Assembly (NCBI RefSeq): GCF_963662255.1
Contig: NC_085071.1
Span: 5,429,833 to 5,493,832 of the forward strand
Reading direction: 5' to 3'
DNA: 64,000 nucleotides
Source: Cinclus cinclus
Taxonomy: Eukaryota; Chordata; Aves; Passeriformes; Cinclidae
The position numbers and the translations under genes are program-made. The notes beneath the pieces were generated by a model, which did no database searches, was not told the DNA's origin, and worked only from the letters and a program-made list of their open reading frames with translations. Shown piece after piece: positions 46,600 through 57,297 of the stretch. Numbering within the stretch: the stretch's first letter is position 1; every line of letters begins with the position of its first letter.

Positions 46600-48445
46600 T
46601 AAATCAAATTAAATAAAATAAAATAAAATAAAATTTCCTTTTTATTCGGTGAGGATTTTATTAAAAATTCCATTCATTTTATTCATTTATTTGCAATTTA
46701 TTTTTATTTTTTTCCATTTATTAAAGCATTTTTTTTTATATATTTTTGAACTGGAGGAAGGTTCAGTGAGAGAATAAAATGAAATAAAATAAAATAAATA
46801 AAATGAAATAAAATAAAATAAATAAAATAAAATGAAATAAAATAAATAAATTAAACAAAATAAACTAAATAAAATAAAATAAAATTTCCTTTTTATTCTC
46901 TGAGCATTTTATTAAAAATTTATTTTTATTTTTTTTTCACTTTATTAAAATGAATTTTTTTATATTTCTGAACTGGAGGAAGATTCAGTGAGAGAATAAA
47001 ATGAAATAAAATAAAATAAATTAAATAAAATAAAATTTTTATCCTCTGAGGATTTTATTAAAAATTCCATTCATTTTATTCATTTATTTGCAATTTATTT
47101 TTATTTTTATTCATTTTATTAAAATCGATTTTTTTATATTTCTGAACTGGAGGAAGGTTCAGTGAGAGAATAAAATAAAATGAAATAAATAAAATAAAAT
47201 AAATAAAATAAAATAAAATTTCCTTTTTATTCTGTGAGGATTTTATTAAAAATTCCATTCATTTTATTCATTTATTTGCAATTTATTTTTATTTTTTTTC
47301 ACTTTATTAAAATGAATTTTTTTATATTTTTGAACTTGAGGAAGGTTCAGTGAGAGAATAAAATGAAATAAAATAAATTAAATAAAATAAATGAAATAAA
47401 ATTTAATTTCCTTTTTATCCTCTGAGGATTTTATTAAAAATTCCATTCATTTTATTCATTTATTTGCAATTTATTTTTATTTTTTTCCATTTATTAAAAT
47501 CAATTTTTTTTATATTTTTGAACTTGAGGAAGGTTCAGTGAGAGAATGAAATAAAATGAAATAAAATAAATAAAATTAAATTAAATGAAATAAACTAAAT
47601 AAAATAAAATAAAATTTCCTTTTTATCCTCTGAGGATTATATTAAAAATTTATTTTTTTTTCACTTTATTAAAATGAAATTTTTTATATTTTTGAACTGG
47701 AGGAAGGTTCAGTGGGAGAATAAAATGAAATAAAATAAAATAAATTAAATAAAATAAAATTTTCTTTTTATCCTGTGAGGATTTTATTAAAAATTCCATT
47801 CATTTTATTCATTTATTTGCAATTTATTTTTATATTTTTCCATTTATTAAAACATTTTTTTTTATATTTTTGAACTTGAGGAAGGTTCAGTGAGAGAATG
47901 AAATAAAATGAAATAAAATAAATAAAATTAAATTAAATGAAATAAACTAAATAAAATAAAATAAAATTTCCTTTTTATCCTCTGAGGATTATATTAAAAA
48001 TTTATTTTTTTTTCACTTTATTAAAATGAAATTTTTTATATTTTTGAACTGGAGGAAGGTTCAGTGGGAGAATAAAATGAAATAAAATAAAATAAATTAA
48101 ATAAAATAAAATTTTCTTTTTATCCTGTGAGGATTTTATTAAAAATTCCATTCATTTTATTCATTTATTTGCAATTTATTTTTATATTTTTCCATTTATT
48201 AAAACATTTTTTTTTATATTTCTGACCTGAAGGAAGGTTCAGTGAGAGAATAAAATAAAATAAAGAAAATAAAATAAATAAAATAAATAAAATAAAATTT
48301 AATTTCCTTTTTTTCCTCTGAGGATTTTATTAAAAATTCCATTCATTTTATTCATTTATTTGCAATTTATTTTTATTTTTTTCCATTTATTAAAATCAAT
48401 TTTTTTATATTTTTGAACTGGAGGAAGGTTCAGTGAAAAAAAACC
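46600..48445 (+). repeat. About 180-bp tandem repeat resembling the end of exon 3
   Basis: Units start with tcctttttatcctctgagga, then ttttattaaaaattccattc, tttgaactggaggaaggttc and agtgagagaataaaatg, followed by an (aaata)n run of variable length. ggaaggttcagtgagagaat aligns with the exon 3 end and donor (gaaaggttccatgagagata, then GTGAGA), so the units probably derive from the exon-intron boundary. Two consecutive blocks near 47520-48200 are almost identical. Confidence 0.85.
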
Positions 48446-48959
48446 CTGAAAATAAAATTAAAAATAATTTTTTTTTTTGCCCAAAATCCCTCTTAAATTA
48501 ACAAAAAAAATGAAAATATAAAAAGAAAAAAATAAGATTTTTTTCCTTCTAATTTTTTTTCCCAAAAATCCTTTCTCAAATTAAAATAAAATGAAAATAA
48601 TAAAAGAAAAAATTAGATTTTTTTCCTTTTAAATTTTTTTTGCCCAAATCTCTTCTCAAATTAACAAAAAAATGAAAATAAAAAAAGAAAAAAAATAAGA
48701 TTTTTTTTCCTTTTAATATTTCTTGCCCAAAAAACCCTAAAAAAACCCAAAAAATTTTTTTTTTCCCTTTTCAAACTCCTTGTCCAAAATACACCAAAAA
48801 AAAAATTAGAAAAAACAAAATCTTATTTTTTTTTCCTTTTTTTTTTTTTTGATATTTTCTACCCAAAATCCCCCCCCCAAAAAAAAATCAGATTTTTTTA
48901 ATTTTTATTTTATATTTTCTCCTAAATAAAAAATCCATTTTTAACCCTTTCCTGTATTA

Positions 48960-50500
48960 TTTATTTTCCACTTCCAGGATCAGTAAAAATAATTTTTTTT
49001 TTCCCAAATAATTCCATTTTTAACCCTTTCCTGTATTTTTTTTTCCCACTTTCAGGATCAATAAAAATATTTTTTTTTCCCCAAATAATTCCATTTTTAA
49101 CCCTTTCCTGTATTTTTTTTTTCCCACTTTCAGGATCAATAAAAATATTTTTTTTTCCCCAAATAATTCCATTTTTAACCCTTTCCTGTATTATTTTTTT
49201 CCCACTTCCAGAATCAATAAAATAAGATTTTTTCCCCCAAATAATCTCATTTTTAACCCTTTCCTGGATATTCCTCAGGAGCAAAAAAAGAAGATTTTTT
49301 CCCCCCAAATAATTCAAATTTTAACCCTTTCCTGTATTTTTTTTTTTCCCACTTTCAGGATCAATAAAATAAGATTTTTCCCCCAAATAATCCCGTTTTT
49401 AACCCTTTCCTGGATATTCCTCAGGAGCAAAAAAAGAGGATTTTTTCCCCAAAATAAACCCATTTTTAACCCTTTCCTGCACTCCCCCAGGATCAATAAA
49501 AAGAGGATTTTTTCCCCAAAATAAACCCATTTTTAACCCTTTCCTGCATTCCTCAGGATCAATAAAAAGAGGATTTTTTTTCCCCAAATAATCCCATTTT
49601 TAACCCTTTCTTGCATTGCCCCCAGGATCAATAAAAAGAAGATTTTCCCCCCCAAATAATTCCATTTTTAACCCTTTCCTGTATTATTTTTTTTCCACTT
49701 TCAGGATCAATAAAATAAGATTTTTCCCCCAAATAAACCCGTTTTTAACCCTTTCCTGGATATTCCCCAGGATCAATAAAAAGAGGATTTTTTCCCCAAA
49801 ATAAACCCGTTTTTAACCCTTTCCTGCACTCCCCCAGGATCAATAAAAAGAGGATTTCCCCCCCAAATGAACCCGTTTTTAACCCTTTCCTGGATATTCC
49901 CCAGGATCAATCAAAAGAGGATTTTTTCCCCAAAATAATCCCATTTTTAACCCTTTCCTGCATTCCTCAGGATCAATAAGAAGAGGATTTCCCCCCCAAA
50001 TGAACCCGTTTTTAACCCTTTCCTGCACTCCCCCCAGGATCAATAAAAAGAGGATTTCCCCCCAAATAATCCCATTTTTAACCCTTTCCTGCACTCCCCC
50101 AGGATCAATAAAAAGAGGATTTCCCCCCCAAATGAACCCGTTTTTAACCCTTTCCTGGATATTCCCCAGGATCAATCAAAAGAGGATTTTTTCCCCAAAA
50201 TAATCCCATTTTTAACCCTTTCCTGCATTCCTCAGGATCAATAAGAAGAGGATTTCCCCCCCAAATGAACCCGTTTTTAACCCTTTCCTGCACTCCCCCC
50301 AGGATCAATAAAAAGAGGATTTCCCCCCAAATAATCCCATTTTTAACCCTTTCCTGCACTCCCCCAGGATCAATAAAAAGAGGATTTCCCCCCCAAATGA
50401 ACCCGTTTTTAACCCTTTCCTGCACTCCCCCAGGATCAATAAAAAGAGGAATTTTTCCCCAAATAATCCCATTTTTAACCCTTTCCTGCACTCCCCCCAG
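48960..50500 (+). repeat. About 65-bp minisatellite carrying the exon 4 branch point, pyrimidine tract and 3' splice site
   Basis: About 22 units of the form catttttaaccctttcctg, cactcccccag, gatcaataaaaagaggattt, ccccccaaataat. The final unit runs into exon 4 (ccctttcctgcactcccccc then ag/GAGGAAGAG). Thus a TTTTTAAC branch-point-like motif, C/T tract and AG are present in each unit. Older units near 48960-49210 have ttttttcccacttncag tracts. A block of four units (about 49870-50130) is repeated immediately (about 50130-50400). Confidence 0.95.
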
Positions 50501-50647
50501 GAGGAAGAGCTCCGCAAGGGGGGGGATCCCAAGTACGCCCACCTGAACATGGAGCTGCACGTGTTCATCGAGGTGTTCGGGCCTCCCTGCGAGGCCTACG
50601 GCCTCATGGCCCACGCCATGGAGGAGGTCAAAAAGTTCCTGGTGCCA
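50501..50647 (+). CDS. KHDRBS1: KHDRBS1 exon 4 (KH end and QUA2)
   Basis: Encodes residues 179-227: [49 protein letters not shown]. It closes the maxi-KH fold and includes the QUA2 segment of the STAR domain. GLMAHAM differs from the mammalian ALMAHAM by one residue. Its acceptor is the last copy of a tandemly repeated 3' splice-site cassette. Donor is CCA before GTAGGT. Confidence 0.98.
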
Positions 50648-50694
50648 GTAGGTGCCCTCTTGGGGTTTGCTTGGGTTTCATTGGGTTTGGGGTT

Positions 50695-51955
50695 AGAAAA
50701 TGTGTGTGGTGGTGTTGGGGGCACTGGAGGTACTGGGGTGGTGATGGGGGCACTGGAGGTACTGGGGTGGTGTTGGGGGCACTGGAGGTACTGGGGTGGT
50801 GATGGGGGCACTGGAGGTACTGGGGTGGTGTTGGGGGCACTGGAGGTACTGGGGTGGTGATGGGGGCACTGGAGGTACTGGGGTGGTGTTGGGGGCACTG
50901 GAGGTACTGGGGTGGTGATGGGGGCACTGGAGGTACTGGGGTGGTGTTGGGGGCACTGGAGGTACTGGGGTGGTGATGGGGGCACTGGAGATACTGGGGT
51001 GGTGATGGGGGCACTGGAGGTACTGGGGTGGTGATGGGGGCACTGGAGGTACTGGGGTGGTGATGGGGGCACTGGAGGTACTGGGGTGGTGATGGGGGCA
51101 CTGGAGGTACTGGGGTGGTGATGGGGGCACTGGAGGTACTGGGGTGGTGATGGGGGCACTGGAGGTACTGGGGTGGTGATGGGGGCACTGGAGGTACTGG
51201 GGTGGTGATGGGGGCACTGGAGGTACTGGGGTGGTGATGGGGGCACTGGAGGTACTGGGGTGGTGATGGGGGCACTGGAGATACTGGGATGGTGATGGGG
51301 GCACTGGAGATACTGGGATGGTGATGGGGGCACTGGAGATACTGGGGTGGTGATGGGGGCACTGGAGGTACTGGGGTGGTGATGGGGGCACTGGAGGTAC
51401 TGGGGTGGTGATGGGGGCACTGGAGGTACTGGGGTGGTGATGGGGGCACTGGAGATACTGGGGTGGTGATGGGGGCACTGGAGGTACTGGGGTGGTGATG
51501 GGGGCACTGGAGGTACTGGGGTGGTGATGGGGGCACTGGAGATACTGGGATGGTGATGGGGGCACTGGAGATACTGGGATGGTGATGGGGGCACTGGAGA
51601 TACTGGGATGGTGATGGGGGCACTGGAGATACTGGGATGGTGATGGGGGCACTGGAGATACTGGGATGGTGATGGGGGCACTGGAGATACTGGGGTGGTG
51701 ATGGGGGCACTGGAGATACTGGGATGGTGATGGGGGCACTGGAGGTACTGGGATGGTGATGGGGGCACTGGAGATACTGGGATGGTGATGGGGGCACTGG
51801 AGGTACTGGGGTGGTGATGGGGGCACTGGAGATACTGGGATGGTGATGGGGGCACTGGAGATACTGGGATGGTGATGGGGGCACTGGAGGTACTGGGGTG
51901 GTGATGGGGGCACTGGAGGTACTGGGGTGGTGATGGGGGCACTGGAGGTACTGGG
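50695..51955. repeat. Minisatellite, 29-bp unit
   Basis: About 43 copies of a 29-bp unit (gatgggggcactggaggtac, tggggtggt) with ggagata/ctgggatgg and gttggggg variants in blocks. Twenty-nine is not a multiple of three, so three units encode a 29-residue pseudo-repeat and all minus frames stay open. Confidence 0.96.
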
Positions 51956-52490
51956 ATGGTTGTGGGATCTCCAGGAAGTTCTGGGATGGTTCTGGGATCA
52001 CTGGAACCACTGGGATGGTTCTGGGGTTACTGGAACCTGTGGGATAGCTCTGGGATGATTCTGGGATCTCCAGTAAGCACTGGGATGGTTCTGGGATCTC
52101 CAGCATGCTCTGGGATGGCTCTGGGGTTACTGGAGACACTGGGATGGCTCTGGGTTGGTTCTGGGATCTCCAGAGAGCACTGGGATGGTTCTGGGGTCAT
52201 CAGGATGTTCTGGGATTGTTCTGGGATCTCCAGGAACTTCTGGGATGGTTCTGGGGTTACTGGAGACACTGGGATGGCTCTGGGTTGGTTCTGGGATCTC
52301 CAGAGAGCACTGGGATGGTTCTGGGGTCATCAGGATGTTCTGGGATGGCTCTGGGGTTACTGGAGACACTGGGATGGCTCTGGGTTGGTTCTGGGATCTC
52401 CAGCATGCTCTGGGATGGCTCTGGGACCTGCAGGGATCACTGGGATGGCTCTGGGGCCACTGGAGACACTGGGATGGTGCTGGGTGATCT
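51955..52490. repeat. Higher-order tandem repeat of ctgggatgg-type subunits
   Basis: Subunits ctgggatggttctgggatct, ccagagagcactgggatgg and gttactggagacactggga form larger repeats of about 130-145 bp (compare 52125-52255 with 52255-52380). Confidence 0.85.
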
Positions 52491-52988
52491 CTGCCCCATC
52501 AGTGCCCAAGGAAGGGATGTGCAAGGACCTGCCAGATCCCTGAGGGTCTGAAAAGCCAGCCTGGATTTGGGATGGGTGCTGGCTCTGCATCCCAAGCCTT
52601 TCCTCTGGGAATGGGAACACTGCAGGGCTGCCCCGTGTGGGCTGAGAGCTGCCGGGGCTGTCCCATAAAGCCTCTGGCAGCCCTGGGCTGCTGTGAGCAT
52701 CAGGGGCTCCAGATGTGCAGGAAGCTTGGAGAAAGCTGCAGCAAATCCCAGTGAAAGCAGATCTGAACCGAGGTCCCTGCAGTTATTTCCATCCCAGCCT
52801 CCATTTCCCTGCAGCTGACTCTTTATATCCTCATTTATCTTTTATTTTTATCCTCATCTTCTCCTCGTTTCTATCCCTTTTTTTTGTTCTGCTTTTTTTT
52901 TTGTTTATTTGTTTTGTTTTGGTTTTTTTTTTGTTTGTTTGTCTGTGTTTTCTTTTTATTTTTTTTTTTTGTTGTTTTTTTTTTCCAG

Positions 52989-53125
52989 GATATGATGGAT
53001 GATATCTGCCAGGAGCAGTTCCTGGAGCTCTCTTATCTCAACGGGGTCCCAGAGCCCAACCGTGGCCGGGGGGTCCCCGGGCGGGGCCGAGGTGCAGCCC
53101 CACCTCCCCCTCCACCCGTCCCAAG
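52989..53125 (+). CDS. KHDRBS1: KHDRBS1 exon 5 (start of proline/RG-rich region)
   Basis: Encodes residues 228-272 and two bases of Arg273: DMMDDICQEQFLELSYLNGV, PEPNRGRGVPGRGRGAAPPP, PPPVP. RGRG repeats are arginine-methylation sites in the family and the Pro run is an SH3/WW ligand. Acceptor ttttttttccag, donor AG/GTATTC. Confidence 0.97.
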
Positions 53126-54241
53126 GTATTCCCAAAATCCCAGCCCTGCCTTTCCCTCAAATCTGTGCTGTCACAGGAGCTTCAGCTGCTTCTTCTTGCT
53201 CCCATCAGCTGCTAGGCCCGACCTTGGGGTTGAGCCAAGCTTTTGCAGCTGGCTCAGAGCACGATGTTTGGGATGGAATCCAACACTGGGGTGATTTGGG
53301 ATGGGTTTAATTAATTTTTCCACGAAGGAACCTTTCAGGAACGGGCCTGGCTGGTGATGGGTGTGCTGGAGACCCCTGAGCATTTTCAGTTTAAATTCAG
53401 AGCTCTGGGTTGCCATCGTTCTGTCAGAGCTTGGGGATAAATTGACAACAAAAGTTGTCAGTTTTGTTCAAAACTTTTCTGATTTTTCAGTGCTCCCCTC
53501 ACTCCCTGATCCATGGCATGGTGATTTTCTTTCTGCTTGGAGTGTCCATGTCCTGAGTGATCCTGAGGGACCTGCAGTGATCCCAGCTGGCTGGGAGGGG
53601 CCTTTAAAGTGAAATTCCCTGCCCAGAGTTCTGGAGCAGATTTATTCCTTTGTCTGTCTACAGCTCCCTTTATCCTCAAAATCCCTGATCCTGACTCTGG
53701 GCTGTGGAACTGCTCAAAAATTGGATTTCAGTGTCATGAGGAGGCCTCTCCTTGGCTCTCTGGAGCCACTTGGGCTCAGCAGGCAAAGCTCAGCTAATCT
53801 GAATTACGTAAAACTCCCACTTTAGGCTGGGCTCAACCAAAATGCTGTGATTTCAACCCAAAGAGCAGCTGAGCCCCCCCACCCGTGGGATGGGGAGAGA
53901 GCTGGGAGGGTTAAAAGTGATGGAGTGAATGGGCTGGGATCGAGTTCAGCAGGACAAGCAAAGTAAAGGAAGGAAAGAATTCTGTCCTTCCTTGGGAAGA
54001 CATTCCAAAGCTCCTCCCTGCCTCCCCCTCCTCATTTCTGTTCTTTCTGCCCCTAACCCAGCAGAATTCTCACCCCTCAGGTTTTTTTGCACCTCCTGCA
54101 GCACAGCAATGTGAATTTTTTCGCCCGTGCACAATTCCCAGCTTCACTTTTAGCACTTCTGTGTTAACCCCCCCCTCCCTCCTCCATCCCAGGGGTCTCC
54201 ACGAGCAGCTCCTGACTCAAACCTTTGTGTCTCCTTTGCAG
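53126..54241 (+). other. KHDRBS1: KHDRBS1 intron 5
   Basis: Mostly unique DNA, unlike the other introns. 53669-54014 is one copy of a 346-bp duplicated block. The intron ends gtctcctttgcag. Confidence 0.92.
53669..54014 (+). repeat. 346-bp direct duplication, copy 1 (intron 5)
   Basis: Starts tttatcctcaaaatccctga and ends gacattccaaagctcc. By eye it is base-for-base identical to 59236-59581 in intron 8, same strand, about 5.57 kb away. It is not an evident CR1 and has no coding content. Confidence 0.93.
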
Positions 54242-54479
54242 GGGCCGTGGGGTGGGTCCTCCCCCCCCTCCTCCTCCTCCTCCTCCTCCTCCTCCCCCTC
54301 GGGGTGCCCTGGTTCGAGGAGCCCCCGTGCGCGGGGCCATGGCCCGGGGGGCGGCGCTGGCCCGGGGGGTGCCCCCTCCCCCGGCAGTGAGGGGGGCTCC
54401 AGCCCCCCGGGCCAGGGCAGCTGGAATCCAGAGGATACCCCTGCCCCCTCCCCCCGTGCCAGAGAGCTACGAGGAATAT
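54242..54479 (+). CDS. KHDRBS1: KHDRBS1 exon 6 (expanded polyproline, RG region, nuclear-export-side linker)
   Basis: Completes Arg273 and runs to Tyr352: GRGVG, 14 consecutive Pro, RGALVRGAPVRGAMARG, AALARGVPPPPAVRGAP, APRARAAGIQRIPLPPPP, VPESYEEY. The run of 14 prolines is encoded mainly by (CCT)n and replaces the two prolines I recall at this point in human Sam68, so it is a microsatellite expansion inside the coding sequence. IPLPPPP is a conserved SH3/WW ligand. Donor TAT before GTGAGG; if it were not used, the frame stays open to 56708 through the intron 6 arrays. Confidence 0.96.
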
Positions 54480-54499
54480 GTGAGGAGTGATGAATGGTT

Positions 54500-55855
54500 A
54501 ATGGTTCCTGGGGTCGATGGTTCATGGGGTCGATGGTCCCTGGGGTCGATGGTTCATGGGGTCGATGGTTCATGGGGTCGATGGTTCCTGGGGTCGATGG
54601 TTCATGGGGTCGATGGTCCCTGGGGTCGATGGTTCATGGGGTCGATGGTCCCTGGGGTCGATGGTTCCTGGGGTCGATGGTTCATGGGGTCGATGGTTCC
54701 TGGGGTCGATGGTCCCTGGGGTCGATGGTCCCTGGGGTCGATGGTCCCTGGGGTCGATGGTCCATGGGGTCGATGGTCCCTGGGGTCGATGGTTCCTGGG
54801 GTCGATGGTCCATGGGGTCGATGGTTCATGGGGTCGATGGTCCCTGGGGTCGATGGTTCATGGGGTCGATGGTTCATGGGGTCGATGGTTCATGGGGTCG
54901 ATGGTTCCTGGGGTCGATGGTCCCTGGGGTCGATGGTCCCTGGGGTCGATGGTCCATGGGGTCGATGGTCCCTGGGGTCGATGGTTCCTGGGGTCGATGG
55001 TCCATGGGGTCGATGGTTCATGGGGTCGATGGTCCCTGGGGTCGATGGCTCTGGGGTCGATGGTCCCTGGGGTCGATGGTTCATGGGGTCGATGGTCCCT
55101 GGGGTCGATGGTTCATGGGGTCGATGGTTCCTGGGGTCGATGGTCCCTGGGGTCGATGGTCCCTGGGGTCGATGGTCCCTGGGGTCAATGGTTCATGGGG
55201 TCGATGGTCCCTGGGGTCGATGGTTCATGGGGTCGATGGTTCCTGGGGTCGATGGTCCCTGGGGTCGATGGTCCCTGGGGTCGATGGTCCCTGGGGTCGA
55301 TGGTCCATGGGGTCGATGGTCCCTGGGGTCGATGGTTCCTGGGGTCGATGGTCCATGGGGTCGATGGTTCATGGGGTCGATGGTCCCTGGGGTCGATGGT
55401 TCCTGGGGTCGATGGTTCCTGGGGTCGATGGTCCCTGGGGTCGATGGCTCTGGGGTCGATGGTCCCTGGGGTCGATGGTTCATGGGGTCGATGGTTCCTG
55501 GGGTCGATGGTTCATGGGGTCGATGGTTCCTGGGGTCGATGGTCCCTGGGGTCGATGGTCCCTGGGGTCGATGGTTCATGGGGTCGATGGTCCCTGGGGT
55601 CGATGGTCCCTGGGGTCGATGGTCCCTGGGGTCGATGGTTCATGGGGTCGATGGTCCCTGGGGTCGATGGTTCATGGGGTCGATGGTCCATGGGGTCGAT
55701 GGTTCATGGGGTCGATGGTTCATGGGGTCGATGGTTCATGGGGTCGATGGTCCCTGGGGTCGATGGTCCCTGGGGTCGATGGTCCCTGGGGTCGATGGCT
55801 CTGGGGTCGATGGTTCCTGGGGTCGATGGTTCATGGGGTCGATGGCTCTGGGTGC
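54500..55855. repeat. Minisatellite, 16-bp unit
   Basis: About 84 copies of gtcgatggtccctggg, gtcgatggttcatggg or gtcgatggttcctggg, with a rare shorter ggctctggg form. Variant order repeats in blocks (for example around 54740-55060 and 55280-55460). Sixteen bases gives a 16-residue pseudo-repeat over three units in every frame. Confidence 0.97.
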
Positions 55856-55924
55856 GGGTGCGCAGTGTGGTGGGGAAGGGGGGAGGTTCTGGTGGGGTAG
55901 GGTTAGTGGGGGTCAGGGGGGTGG

Positions 55925-56582
55925 TGATGGGACCACTGGGGGTCACTGGGATGGTGCTGGGATCACTGGGATGGTGCTGGGATCACTGGGATGGTGCTGG
56001 GGTCACTGGGATGGTGCTGGGGTCACTGGGGTCACTGGGATGGTGCTGGGATCACTGGGATGGTGCTGGGGTCACTGGGATGGTGCTGGGATCACTGGGA
56101 TGGTGCTGGGGTCACTGGGATGGTGCTGGGGTCACTGGGGTCACTGGGATGGTGCTGGGATCACTGGGATGGTTCTGGGATGGTGCTGGGGTCACTGGGG
56201 TCACTGGGATGGTGCTGGGATCACTGGGATGGTGCTGGGATGGTGCTGGGGTCACTGGGATCACTGGGATGGTACTGGGATCACTGGGATGGTGCTGGGA
56301 TCACTGGGATGGTTCTGGGATGGTGCTGGGGTCACTGGGGTCACTGGGATGGTGCTGGGGTCACTGGGATGGTGCTGGGATCACTGGGATGGTGCTGGGA
56401 TGGTGCTGGGATCACTGGGATGGTGCTGGGTCACTGGGATCACTGGGATGGTGCTGGGATCACTGGGATGGTGCTGGGATGGTACTGGGGTCACTGGGAT
56501 CACTGGGATGGTGCTGGGATCACTGGGATGGTGCTGGGATGGTACTGGGGTCACTGGGATCACTGGGATGGTGCTGGGTCAC
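55925..56582. repeat. Minisatellite, 20-bp unit with 10-bp sub-units
   Basis: Units atcactgggatggtgctggg or gtcactgggatggtgctggg, with inserted gtcactggg or atggtgctggg half-units. Confidence 0.95.
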
Positions 56583-57191
56583 TTCCTCTGCCTCTTCATT
56601 ACCCCAAGAATGGCATCTCCAAGTGTCCTAACTCCAGAACAAGGGCTGGTTTTCATAAAAGTGCCCCCAAGAAGGGAAGTTCTCCGTGGCTGTCGGGACA
56701 CGGTGTAAAAAACGTCCTCAAAAATGGATGGAATTCACATTTCACATTCTCTTTTTGCAAGAGGATCCTTTAAAAAAGCACTAAAAATCCCCTCAAAAGT
56801 AAATATTGCAATGAACAGGGTGGTGTTTCAAGCCCTATAACCCAACACCACCAGAAAAATGGATTTCCTTTCTCAGCAAATTTATTTTTTTATTTTTTTT
56901 TTTTTCACTGAAAAATTCAGAGGTTGGGGATTGTAAATGTGGGGTTTGGATGACCCAAAATTACGGAATATTAAATTTGAGTGTGATTTATCCCAACCCA
57001 ACCCTGGGGCTCTTCCACTTCTGTGCCTGAGATTTTTCCCTGGGACAAACCAGGATTTCCAGCTCCTCTGGAAGCTTCTGGGGGTTGGATTTGGGTTCAT
57101 TTTTGCTTCTTTTTTTTTTTTTTTTTTTTTTAATTGTGACATTTCTTTTTTTTTTTTTCATTTTTTATTTTTTTGTCCCCACCCCTGCCAG

Positions 57192-57259
57192 GGCTATGAT
57201 GACACATATGCAGAGCAGAGCTACGAGGGCTACGAGGGCTACTACAGCCAGGGCCAAGG
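57192..57259 (+). CDS. KHDRBS1: KHDRBS1 exon 7 (tyrosine-rich tail)
   Basis: Encodes residues 353-374 and two bases of Gly375: GYDDTYAEQSYEGYEGYYSQ, GQ. The tyrosines of this tail are Src/BRK phosphorylation sites in the family. Acceptor ccctgccag, donor GTGAGT. Confidence 0.97.
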
Positions 57260-57297
57260 GTGAGTGGGATTCCCTCTTCCCAAAGGAATTCTGCATG

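Larger units (their letters stand above)
46589..50500 (+). other. KHDRBS1: KHDRBS1 intron 3
   Basis: Filled by two arrays: about ten units of about 180 bp next to exon 3 and about 22 units of about 65 bp next to exon 4. 48450-48950 between them is A/T homopolymer-rich with degenerate copies of both types. Confidence 0.92.
50648..52988 (+). other. KHDRBS1: KHDRBS1 intron 4
   Basis: A 29-bp array begins about 50 bp after exon 4, followed by diverged longer units, then about 500 bp of unique DNA (52490-52988) ending in a long T-rich tract and ttccag. Confidence 0.92.
54480..57191 (+). other. KHDRBS1: KHDRBS1 intron 6
   Basis: A 16-bp array starts about 20 bp after the donor, followed by a 20-bp array and then about 600 bp of unique DNA (56580-57191) ending in long T tracts and ctgccag. 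Confidence 0.92.
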
